DNA of 64,000 nt, taken from assembly GCA_964586235.1 (NCBI GenBank), contig CAZPIO010000003.1, positions 1 to 64,000 on the forward strand, written 5' to 3'. The notes beneath the pieces are model-generated. The model was given only the letters and a program-made list of their open reading frames with translations, had not been told where the DNA came from and ran no database searches. Shown here piece by piece: positions 50,841 through 58,182 of this stretch. Positions within the stretch are counted from its first letter, which is position 1. Every line of letters starts with the position of its first letter. Both the position numbers and the translations under genes were made by a program. The DNA is from JAUCQB01 sp964586235 (GTDB lineage: Bacteria > Planctomycetota > Phycisphaerae > UBA1845 > PWPN01).

Positions 50841-51920
50841 TCACCGAATGTACCGCCGCCACAACCGCCCGGCCTGCTCGGGCCCATCGACGCAGGTCAT
50901 CACCGCCAATCCCGCCTTCGGCAATCGCTTGAAGATACGGTCCAAGTCGATCTCGCTCAGATGCCCCCAGATCAGCAGCGGCTTGCGAGCCAGGATCTTG
51001 CGATGCACCGGCTCCAAAGCTTCGGCATCCGGGCCGCCCTCGTCAATGTGCAGTTCCAAAGCGGTAAAGGGCATTTCCAGATAGAAGTCCGTCGGCACAA
51101 ACGCCGTCGGGTGCTGGTGCATGATGCATGCGGCGAACGATTCGGCGATGCGCTGATCGTGCTCGCGGATGAACTCAGCGTACAAGTCCGGCGACAGCAA
51201 CGCGGCCGCATCCTCCTGGTGCCAGATGGTCCCGGCCGGGGCCCACATGTGGTAATAGAACGAGCCGACGCCGCCGTGGAAGAGTGGTATGCGATCGAGT
51301 TGCAGCCGGCCGAACGCGATCCAGAAATCGGTCAACCGCCGGGCAACCTGACGAACCTCATTCGGCCGATCCATCATGACGTAGATGAACGCATCCCCGC
51401 CGTAGAGGGCCGAGAGCAGGTCGGCGATGCCTCTCATGCGGGTCGTGCCGATGGGCCAGCGTCCGGCGCTCCGCTCAGCCATGCGATTGATGAACTCCAC
51501 GGCTTTTCGCATCCAGGGGGCATTCGAATCGAAGTCGGGAATGCTCTCAGGACCTGAGAATGCCGCCCGTGTCTCTGATCGGATCGACCCCGTGTTGTGG
51601 TCGGCGATGATGGGGCAGCCCAACGCCGCCTCCAGCCACGGAATACCCCAGTACGCGCTGGCGCTCCAGATGAAGTCGCCGCCACAGGCCTCATGTTCGG
51701 CGAACAGTTGATCGCAGTCGTCGAGGTACGGCGCGACGTCGAAATCGTCGGGCGTCAGCGGGCGATCACCGGGCAGGGATCCCGTCGCGGGGTAACGGAA
51801 CAGCGGGTACTCGCTGCGAACGTAGAACCCCAGCAGCGGGCGATCGTTCGCGCGGTTGTAGTACCGGCGGAAGCGTTCCACGCGTTCGTCAATCGGCAGT
51901 AGTGGAGCACCCTGCAACAA
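50841..51920 (-). CDS. UroD-like family protein
   Basis: About 359 residues. The barrel layout (RFRRYYNRANDRPLLGF start, GLAVMTCVDG end) matches the uroporphyrinogen decarboxylase superfamily proteins of carbohydrate loci. The His-x-Cys zinc motif of the sister gene at 48096 is not preserved: the equivalent region reads CIMHQHPTAFVP. The start is uncertain: TTG 51920 with GGAG six bases upstream was chosen because the longer frame (to 52049) runs through hairpin-repeat sequence; GTG 51932 is also possible. Function is unknown; a methyl-transfer or lyase role is only inferred from the family. Confidence 0.6.
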   Translation of the reverse strand: MLQGAPLLPIDERVERFRRYYNRANDRPLLGFYVRSEYPLFRYPATGSLPGDRPLTPDDFDVAPYLDDCDQLFAEHEACGGDFIWSASAYWGIPWLEAALGCPIIADHNTGSIRSETRAAFSGPESIPDFDSNAPWMRKAVEFINRMAERSAGRWPIGTTRMRGIADLLSALYGGDAFIYVMMDRPNEVRQVARRLTDFWIAFGRLQLDRIPLFHGGVGSFYYHMWAPAGTIWHQEDAAALLSPDLYAEFIREHDQRIAESFAACIMHQHPTAFVPTDFYLEMPFTALELHIDEGGPDAEALEPVHRKILARKPLLIWGHLSEIDLDRIFKRLPKAGLAVMTCVDGPEQAGRLWRRYIR

Positions 51921-51983
51921 TCGAAACTCCACACAACAAGGAGGTTGGCGGGCAAGCACCTGTTCAGCGAAGTCGGCGCCCGT

Positions 51984-52209
51984 GAGGCCGGAGGCCTCGC
52001 ACAATAGCAGCCGGCAGCAAGCGGAGCGCCACTGCCGAGGCCAAGACACTTTTCATCTACCCGACCCTGAAGGGGTCGAACCAAGCCCGGTTGAAGGCTT
52101 CCAGCCTTCAGGCTGTGCGAGCGCGACTCCAATCCGGTGGCGATGCCACCGGCTACTCCTGTGCCAAGCCTCCGGCCTGACGCTGAACGTGCATGCGGGC
52201 AAAGCCCGC
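51984..52209. repeat. Chain of short hairpins, island 6
   Basis: Five hairpins in 226 bases: GAGGCC-GGA-GGCCTC (51984-51998), CGACCC-TGAAG-GGGTCG (52062-52078), TGAAGGCT-TCC-AGCCTTCA (52092-52110), CCGGTGGC-GAT-GCCACCGG (52134-52152) and GCGGGC-AAA-GCCCGC (52195-52209). All stems are perfect and differ in sequence. The chain separates the UroD-like gene from the aldolase and touches the aldolase stop codon. Confidence 0.75.
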
Positions 52210-52210
52210 C

Positions 52211-52972
52211 CTACCGCGCTGCCGCCTTGAGACCCGCCCTAGCTCCCTCGTCGAGGAACACGTTGTCCAGCCCCAGCGCGATCAGGGTGTAGCCATCGTC
52301 GATTGCCTTGCGGATGTTCTGCTCGTTCGGCCGGACGATGTGCGTCCCGGCGGTCATCTTGTGGCTCTTGCAGGCAGCGCGGTACTTGTCGAGGGCCGCG
52401 ACCATCTGCGGATGATCGAGCTGGCCGGTGATGCCCATCGAACCGCTCAGATCAAGCGGGCCGATGAACACGCCATCGACGCCCGGCACTTCCAGGATCG
52501 CATCGATGTTGGCGATGGCATCCTTGTGCTCGATCTGCATGATCATGGCGATCTCGTCGTTGGCCGAGGCGATGTACTCGGCGAAGTCCATGCCGTGCAT
52601 GTTGGCCCGGCTGTAGCCGTAGCCGCGGACGCCGCGCGGCGGGTACTTGCTCTCGCGGATGGCGGCCTCGGCCTCGGCGGCGGTTTTGACCATGGGGATG
52701 ATCATGCCGCGAGCTCCGGCATCCAGGGTGCGGTGAATCCATACCGGCTCGTTGAGCGGCAGGCGAGCCACGGGCACGCAGTCAAACCCGTCGAGCGTAC
52801 GAAAGATGTTGGCCATGGTCTCGAGATCGATGGCCCCGTGCTCCAGGTCAACGCAGACCCAGTCGAAACCCGCGCGGGCGAAGATCTCAGCGCAGGCCGG
52901 GTGGCCGATCTGCATCCACGCCCCCAGCGACAGCTTTCGATCGAGCAGCGCCTGACGCAGCTTGTTTTTCAT
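52211..52972 (-). CDS. HpcH/HpaI-type class II aldolase
   Basis: A 253-residue enzyme with the HpcH/HpaI barrel: VCVDLEHGAID (catalytic His after Glu), ARLPLNEPVWIHRTLDAG, MIIPMVKTA and the metal-ligand Glu in IMQIEHKDAI. The family catalyses retro-aldol cleavage of 2-keto-3-deoxy acids or 2,4-dihydroxy-hept-2-enedioate into pyruvate plus an aldehyde. The ATG with GGAGG five bases upstream was chosen. It overlaps the upstream 2-hydroxyacid dehydrogenase stop (TGATG), so the two are coupled, linking sugar-acid oxidation/reduction to cleavage. Confidence 0.9.
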   Translation of the reverse strand: MKNKLRQALLDRKLSLGAWMQIGHPACAEIFARAGFDWVCVDLEHGAIDLETMANIFRTLDGFDCVPVARLPLNEPVWIHRTLDAGARGMIIPMVKTAAEAEAAIRESKYPPRGVRGYGYSRANMHGMDFAEYIASANDEIAMIMQIEHKDAIANIDAILEVPGVDGVFIGPLDLSGSMGITGQLDHPQMVAALDKYRAACKSHKMTAGTHIVRPNEQNIRKAIDDGYTLIALGLDNVFLDEGARAGLKAAAR

Positions 52973-53967
52973 CACGACCTCCCTCGGATCACGGCCGGGT
53001 TAAGCACATCCATTTCGCCGAAACGGCCGGCCTCGGCCAACTCTATGTTCGTGAGCGCCCGCTCGGCCATGCGGTTGCAGGCCTCGCGCGTGCTGCTGCC
53101 CACGTGCGGCGTCATCAACAGGTTATCAAGCTTGCGAAGGTCCTTGTCTGGGGCGACCGGCTTGTACGGCTCGGCTTCAAAAACATCTAATGCAGCCCCG
53201 GCCAGTCTGCCCTGCGAGAGAGCATCAAACAGAGCCGACTCGTCGAGCACCGCACCGCGAGCCGTGTTGACCAACCACGCCTCGGCCGGGATCATCGCCA
53301 AGCGATCGCGGTTGATGAAGTGGCGAGTAGCGGGGGTGCTCGGGATGTGCAGGCTGACAAAGTCTGCAGCGACAACGGCAGCGCCGAAGTCCTTGCCGAT
53401 CTCGGCGAACCCGTGCTCCGCTTTCATCTGCTCGACGTCCAGGTCGGCGACGTCACACCCGACGACACGCATCCCGAATCCTCGGGCTGCGATCCGTGCG
53501 ACCTTCCGCCCGATCGGCCCACAGCCGATCACGGCCAGCGTCTTGCCCGCCAGCTCGATGCCCACCATCGGGGCAAACCGGCCGTTTCTGACCTCGACCG
53601 CAACCCTGGCCACGTGCCGGACGGCCGCCAGAATCAGGGCAATGGTCATTTCGGCCACCGAGTCATCGAGGACGCCGGGGGTATTGGTGCAGATGACTCC
53701 GCGTGCCGTCGCCTTGTCCTTGTCGATGCCGTCATGCCCCACTCCGAATCGAGCGAGAACGCCCCCGGCCGGCAAGGCTTCGTAAAGCAGGTCAACGTAT
53801 TTCTCAACGCCCACGATGGCATGCCGGGCCCCCTGGGCGCGGATCATTCCCGCCAGTTCGGCCTCCTCGGACGGGGCCCGCAGACACTCCAGACCCACCG
53901 TCGTCGCCTGGCGAAAGACCTCCGCGGCCTTGTCGAATTCCTTCGCCGTGACTGCGATTCTGATCAT
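52972..53967 (-). CDS. D-isomer-specific 2-hydroxyacid dehydrogenase
   Basis: A 331-residue protein (start at MIRIAV). The NAD-binding motif GCGPIGRKVA, active-site Arg in NTARGAVLDE, Glu in FEAEPYKP and His in TPHVGSST are all present. Such enzymes interconvert 2-keto and 2-hydroxy acids with NAD(P). It is transcribed ahead of, and overlaps, the HpaI-type aldolase, so both probably act on the same sugar-derived acid. It is divergent from the Gfo/Idh gene at 54175. Confidence 0.88.
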   Translation of the reverse strand: MIRIAVTAKEFDKAAEVFRQATTVGLECLRAPSEEAELAGMIRAQGARHAIVGVEKYVDLLYEALPAGGVLARFGVGHDGIDKDKATARGVICTNTPGVLDDSVAEMTIALILAAVRHVARVAVEVRNGRFAPMVGIELAGKTLAVIGCGPIGRKVARIAARGFGMRVVGCDVADLDVEQMKAEHGFAEIGKDFGAAVVAADFVSLHIPSTPATRHFINRDRLAMIPAEAWLVNTARGAVLDESALFDALSQGRLAGAALDVFEAEPYKPVAPDKDLRKLDNLLMTPHVGSSTREACNRMAERALTNIELAEAGRFGEMDVLNPAVIRGRS

Positions 53968-54174
53968 GGGAAACCGTTTCCGCTCTCGCGACCAGCCCCT
54001 CAGCCGTTCTTGACGTGCGACAACCTCTTGTCGCATCATTCGGCGAGGCGCTGTAGATTATCGCGGCGGGAGTGAAACGCCAAGCAGCCGGCCCCGCCGC
54101 GTATATCAGGGGCCGGCCGTGGTCACGGCGGGTCGGTGCAGTCAGCCCCGCCATATAACGAGAGGAGACACATC

Positions 54175-55197
54175 ATGATCGGCGTCGGTCTGATCGGAGC
54201 CGGGTTCATCGGACGGAATCATTTCAACCAGTATGAAAAGCTCACCCAGAAGGCCAAGGTCGTCGCCCTCTGCGACAAGGAGGCGGACCGGCGGGCGGGC
54301 GACTGGTCGAAGGTCGGCGGCAATATTGCCGACGCCCAGGGCACCAAGCGAGACCTGGGCGACATTCGCCAATACGCGGACTGGCACGAGTTGCTTGCGG
54401 ACCCGAAGGTGCAGATGGTGGACATCTGTGTGCCGACGTACCTGCACGCCGAGATGGCCATCGCCGCCCTGCACGCGGGCAAGCATGTCCTCTGCGAGAA
54501 GCCCATGGCCCTGACCGTCGAGGAATGCGACAAGGTCCTCGCCGCAGCCAGCAAGGCCAAGGGGCGTTTCATGATTGCCCAGTGCATCCGGTTCTGGCCG
54601 GAGTGCGTGTATCTCAAGCAGGCGATCGACGACGGCCGATTCGGCAGGTTGAAGGCCCTGTGCCTCCGCCGGCAGGCCAGCACGCCGACGTATTCGCTTG
54701 AGAACTGGCTCCTGGACCCCAAGCTGTCCGGCGGCGCGATTCTCGACCTGCACGTACACGATACCGACTGGGCCCTTCACCTGCTGGGCACGCCGCAGAT
54801 GATCACCGCCCAGACCTGCGAGCGGGACGGCTCGCCCGACCGGGTTCATTCGCTGTGGCACTATCGGCCGGACCTGGTGGTGCAGATCGAGGGCTTCTGG
54901 GACATGCCGCCGGCCTTCGGCTTTAACATGGGTTTCACGGCCCGGTTCGAGAAGGCGGCCGTGCTGTTCGAGCTCAGCAGCGGCAAGCCACTGACGGTTT
55001 TCAAACAGGACGGCTCGGCCGAGACCCCGGCGATGGCCCCGAACGACGGCTACTTTAACGAGATCGAGTATTTCCTTGGATGCATCGAACGCGGGGCGGG
55101 TCCGACGATCAGCACGCCGGCCGAAAGCCGCGAGGCAGTGCGCGTGGCCTTGCTCGAGAAGGAGTCCGCTCGAACAGGACAATCGGTTCGCGTTTGA
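54175..55197 (+). CDS. Gfo/Idh/MocA-family oxidoreductase
   Basis: A 340-residue protein with VGLIGAGFIGRNHF (Rossmann) at the N-terminus and the CEKPMALT motif near residue 105; the substrate domain has GGAILDLHVHDTDW, the conserved D-x-x-x-H pattern for catalysis. The GAGGAGA site lies seven bases before the ATG. It begins an operon with the Tat-exported propeller protein (16 bp apart). The likely role is oxidation of a hexose or inositol-type sugar released by neighbouring enzymes. Confidence 0.9.
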   Translation: MIGVGLIGAGFIGRNHFNQYEKLTQKAKVVALCDKEADRRAGDWSKVGGNIADAQGTKRDLGDIRQYADWHELLADPKVQMVDICVPTYLHAEMAIAALHAGKHVLCEKPMALTVEECDKVLAAASKAKGRFMIAQCIRFWPECVYLKQAIDDGRFGRLKALCLRRQASTPTYSLENWLLDPKLSGGAILDLHVHDTDWALHLLGTPQMITAQTCERDGSPDRVHSLWHYRPDLVVQIEGFWDMPPAFGFNMGFTARFEKAAVLFELSSGKPLTVFKQDGSAETPAMAPNDGYFNEIEYFLGCIERGAGPTISTPAESREAVRVALLEKESARTGQSVRV

Positions 55198-55213
55198 CGC
55201 CAGGCGGAGCCCG

Positions 55214-56344
55214 ATGATGTCAAGAACAAAACGATCCTACCACGTGGCGCTCAGCCGACGAGAGTTTCTGCGTCTGGCGGGGTCAGGCGCGGTAACGCTG
55301 GCCGTTGCCCCGACGGCGTTTTCGCAGGAGACGGCTGGCGGCAACAACATCGAGTTCGAGCGAACCCTCTTTGCGATGCGGGACCGCAACTACCGCCAGC
55401 GAAAAGTCGACATTGTCAAGACGGGCTTCCGTCCGGTCGGCGGCAACTGCGCCGATTTCGGCGTGGCCGACTTCAAGGGCCGCCTGCACGCCTTCTACAT
55501 CGAACGGCGGTTGCAGGAAGGCACGCCCTTCTACCCCGGCCACGAGATCTTCTTCGGACACGCCTCGACGGCCGACTTCGTCAACTGGGAGGTCCACGAC
55601 CCGGTCATGCTCGTACGGCCGGGGACCTGGGAAGAAGCCCACGTCTGGGCTCCCTGCGTCATCCGCAGGGGCGACGAGTTCATCATGGCCTACACCGGGC
55701 TGAACCGGCACATCTCGCAAAACATCGGCCTGGCGTCCAGCAAGGACCTCTTCGACTGGCGCCGCTGGGAGAGCAACCCCATCTCGCCCTGTAGGGACAA
55801 GGCCTGGGCCCACTGGCGGGCGGATGAGATTTCGAGTTGCCGCGATCCGAGCATCTGCGAGCACGACGGCCGCTACTGGATGATCTTCACCGCCAACACG
55901 CGCGAAGGGGCCTCGTGCATCGCGATGACCTCGACCCAAAACTTCAAGCACTGGGAAGACCACGGCCCTATCTGCGTCGGCCCGGCCGGCGGTTATGAGC
56001 CCCGCCTCGAAGGCGGCCATCCGCAGGGCAGCCTGGAGTCATCGAACCTGTTCTTCAGAAAGGGCAAGTGGTTCCTGACGGTCAAGGCCAAGGTCCGCAA
56101 CGAGAAGACGGTCAACTGGATCATCGAGAGCGACACCAACCTCAAATTCGACTTCGCCAAACGCCGCGCCTTCTGGCCCGGCGCCATGGGCATCGAGCTC
56201 GCACGCCAGAAAGGCGACCGCAACCTGCTGGCCACGTTCACCGGCGGCCACATCAGATTCGGCCTCACCGACTGGTCGCAAGCCACCCCAATGGGACGGT
56301 TTATCGAAACCGAGGATGAACTGACGGAGTGGAAGGTGGAGTAG
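55214..56344 (+). CDS. Tat-exported GH43/GH32-like propeller protein
   Basis: A 376-residue protein with a twin-arginine signal (SRREFLRLAGSGAVTLA). The mature part has repeats of the five-bladed propeller type (FGVADFKGRLHAFYI, GHASTADFVNWEVHDP, SSKDLFDWRRWESNP, CRDPSICEHDGRYWMIF), including the R-D-P segment typical of GH32/43/68 clan active sites. It may be an alpha-L-arabinofuranosidase/xylosidase-like enzyme or a binding protein. A GGAG lies before the ATG. Co-directional with the Gfo/Idh gene upstream. Confidence 0.75.
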   Translation: MMSRTKRSYHVALSRREFLRLAGSGAVTLAVAPTAFSQETAGGNNIEFERTLFAMRDRNYRQRKVDIVKTGFRPVGGNCADFGVADFKGRLHAFYIERRLQEGTPFYPGHEIFFGHASTADFVNWEVHDPVMLVRPGTWEEAHVWAPCVIRRGDEFIMAYTGLNRHISQNIGLASSKDLFDWRRWESNPISPCRDKAWAHWRADEISSCRDPSICEHDGRYWMIFTANTREGASCIAMTSTQNFKHWEDHGPICVGPAGGYEPRLEGGHPQGSLESSNLFFRKGKWFLTVKAKVRNEKTVNWIIESDTNLKFDFAKRRAFWPGAMGIELARQKGDRNLLATFTGGHIRFGLTDWSQATPMGRFIETEDELTEWKVE

Positions 56345-56396
56345 GCAGGGCAGAACGAGACCTGCCGAATCCGCTGGACTAAAGCTGCATTTAGTC
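56344..56396. terminator. Two hairpins between convergent genes
   Basis: GGCAGG...CCTGCC (56344-56366) and GACTAAA-GCTGCA-TTTAGTC (56377-56396) sit between two convergent genes and overlap their stop codons. The position suits a bidirectional terminator, though there is no long T-run. Confidence 0.45.
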
Positions 56397-56894
56397 GGGG
56401 ACCTGCAGGAATGGGTCCAGGATGACGTGTTTGCCGTGGCAGTCGGTGCAGAGGGAGTCGGCGGTGATCAGGCGGGCGTTGGGCCGGCGACGGCTATCCC
56501 ACTCCTTGAGGAAGTCGTCGTACTTGCCCTGGTCCTTGTGGGCCGGATGACAGCCCTTGCAGAACAGATCGATCTCAGAACCGCCAAAGAGCACCTCCGG
56601 CGGAGCAACGTTCAACTCGTCCGACCGGTGGACCTCCGACTCGCCGTGGCAGGACGCACAGACGATGCCGGCCTCGAGGTGGACGACGACCAGTTCCTCG
56701 GCCTCGAAGTCCGCGTGGCAGACCAGGCAGGCGGAGTTGTCCGTCTGCGTGACCGCCGCCGCAAGGGCATGACCGGCCGTGGGCTTGCCGCGCGCGGGGC
56801 AGAAACGCCAATAGCCCAGGCCGCCGGCCGCAACGAGGAGAACAACAACGGGCACAACCGCCCGGCCGGCACCGCCGCGAACAAATCGACTCAT
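56391..56894 (-). CDS. Tetraheme c-type cytochrome
   Basis: A 167-residue protein with an N-terminal membrane anchor or signal (VVPVVVLLVAAGGLGYW) and four heme-binding CxxCH motifs: CLVCH, CASCH, CKGCH and CTDCH. It is presumably attached to the outer face of the cytoplasmic membrane and passes electrons. Cytochrome maturation genes are not in the window. It starts four bases after the stop of a Tat-exported AKR-like protein, implying a joint exported redox function. Confidence 0.9.
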   Translation of the reverse strand: MSRFVRGGAGRAVVPVVVLLVAAGGLGYWRFCPARGKPTAGHALAAAVTQTDNSACLVCHADFEAEELVVVHLEAGIVCASCHGESEVHRSDELNVAPPEVLFGGSEIDLFCKGCHPAHKDQGKYDDFLKEWDSRRRPNARLITADSLCTDCHGKHVILDPFLQVPD

Positions 56895-56898
56895 CGCC

Positions 56899-57960
56899 TT
56901 ACACCCACTCCCACTCTTTCAGCCACTGGTACTCCTCGGGAAGGTTGGCCCACATGTCTTTGACGGCCTGCTCGAACTTCAGGGCCTCGGCCTTGTCGAA
57001 CTGGCGCCGCTCGGTGACGGCCTTGGCCGCGTTCTTGACCTGGTCGGTACTGATCATGCCGGGGATGGCCGCGGTGAGAACGTTTTCCCGAAGCACGTAT
57101 CGCAGCGACATGCGAGCCTGTTCATCATCCTTCTCCTGGGTCGCCGGGTTAATCGCCCCCCGGGACTGGAAGACTGCCCCACTGGAGAAGGGCTTGATTC
57201 CCAGCATGCCGACATCGTGCTTCTTGAGGGTGTCGAACATGCTGTCCTCGGGCTTGCGCTTCGTTCCGATGGAGAACGGCGTCAGGATCATGTCCACCTG
57301 AGGATGCGTCTGGACCATCCGGTTGAGCCAAGCGCGATCGTGCGAAGAGAATCCGATGAACCGGGCCTTGCCGGCCTTCCTGGCGGCTTCGAGCGCCTTG
57401 ATGGTCATCTCCTCGTGGGCGGGCGTGTGCTTGCCGCCTGGCTCGTAGCAGGTGATCCGCCAGATGTCCACGTAATCCAACCCGCTGGCCTTAAGGCCTT
57501 CGTTCAGCCCTTCGAGAAGCCTGTCAACTTTCTGCCACGGCTCGAACCGCATCTCGTGCTCATACCACGAGTAGCTGATGTACATCTTGTCGCGCCGCCC
57601 GCGAAGGGCCTCTGCGTAGGCAACCACTTCACCGCCCGTGCAGGCGTCGATGCAGTTGATGCCCGCCTCGATGCAGGCGCTGACCACGTCGTGGCGGTTC
57701 TTTTTGAAGTCGTCGGTGCCGGGGCGATAGGGACACTGCTTCCAGTGCCCACCGAGGCTGATGGCCGAGATCATCAGGCCGCTCTTGCCCAGCCGGCGAT
57801 ACTCCATGTTCGGGTTGTAGTTGAGGATCTTGGGCTTGGCCGCCGGCTGAGTCCCCGGCGTGTCGGCCGCCCCGGCCATCCGCAAGCTGATGGCCAACCC
57901 CGCCGCCATCGCCGCCCCGTCCTGGATGATTTCCCGTCTGGTGAGCTTCTCGTTCGACAT
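56899..57960 (-). CDS. Tat-exported aldo/keto reductase-like protein, catalytic tetrad degenerate
   Basis: A 353-residue protein with a twin-arginine signal (TRREIIQDGAAMAAGLAIS). From residue 50 it follows the AKR barrel: RRLGKSGLMISAISLGG, GINCIDACTGG, GLDYVDIWRI, ARKAGKARFIGFSSH and AIPGMIS. The tetrad Asp is present in IDA, but the usual Tyr (five residues later), the Lys of the ATK strand (here ISYSW) and the His after YVDI (here WRITCY) look replaced. It may be a non-standard enzyme or binding protein. The tetraheme cytochrome follows after 4 bp, in one operon. Confidence 0.8.
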   Translation of the reverse strand: MSNEKLTRREIIQDGAAMAAGLAISLRMAGAADTPGTQPAAKPKILNYNPNMEYRRLGKSGLMISAISLGGHWKQCPYRPGTDDFKKNRHDVVSACIEAGINCIDACTGGEVVAYAEALRGRRDKMYISYSWYEHEMRFEPWQKVDRLLEGLNEGLKASGLDYVDIWRITCYEPGGKHTPAHEEMTIKALEAARKAGKARFIGFSSHDRAWLNRMVQTHPQVDMILTPFSIGTKRKPEDSMFDTLKKHDVGMLGIKPFSSGAVFQSRGAINPATQEKDDEQARMSLRYVLRENVLTAAIPGMISTDQVKNAAKAVTERRQFDKAEALKFEQAVKDMWANLPEEYQWLKEWEWV

Positions 57961-58139
57961 GATCGTCCTCCCATATGCCCTTGCCGCCGTTCGAAGTGGA
58001 AACGCGGTCTACAGTCCCGACGACCTCCGCCGGATGCCCGACGTCAGTCTGCGGCTCCCTATGATACCGACATCATCCGGGTTTTGAAACCAGGGGCCGC
58101 ACTTGTCTACCGGAGGGGTGAGCCTGCCGGGCTCAGTCC

Positions 58140-58180
58140 AAGAAACCCCGTGGCTCGTCAAGATCGCGGCTGCAAGCCGC
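58140..58180. repeat. Hairpin chain, island 7 (half of one hairpin lost)
   Basis: CCCCGTGGCTCGTCAAGATC is the right half and flank of an ATAAA-loop hairpin, with the left half missing. It is followed by the intact GCGGCT-GCA-AGCCGC hairpin (58166-58180). It lies immediately after the symporter stop (the gene is on the minus strand). Confidence 0.7.
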
Positions 58181-58182
58181 TC

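Noticed and set aside
48096..51920. hemE (uroporphyrinogen decarboxylase)
   Set aside because: Neither protein has the HemE N-terminal substrate signature; context is glycan catabolism and one has the His-x-Cys motif of methyltransferase relatives.
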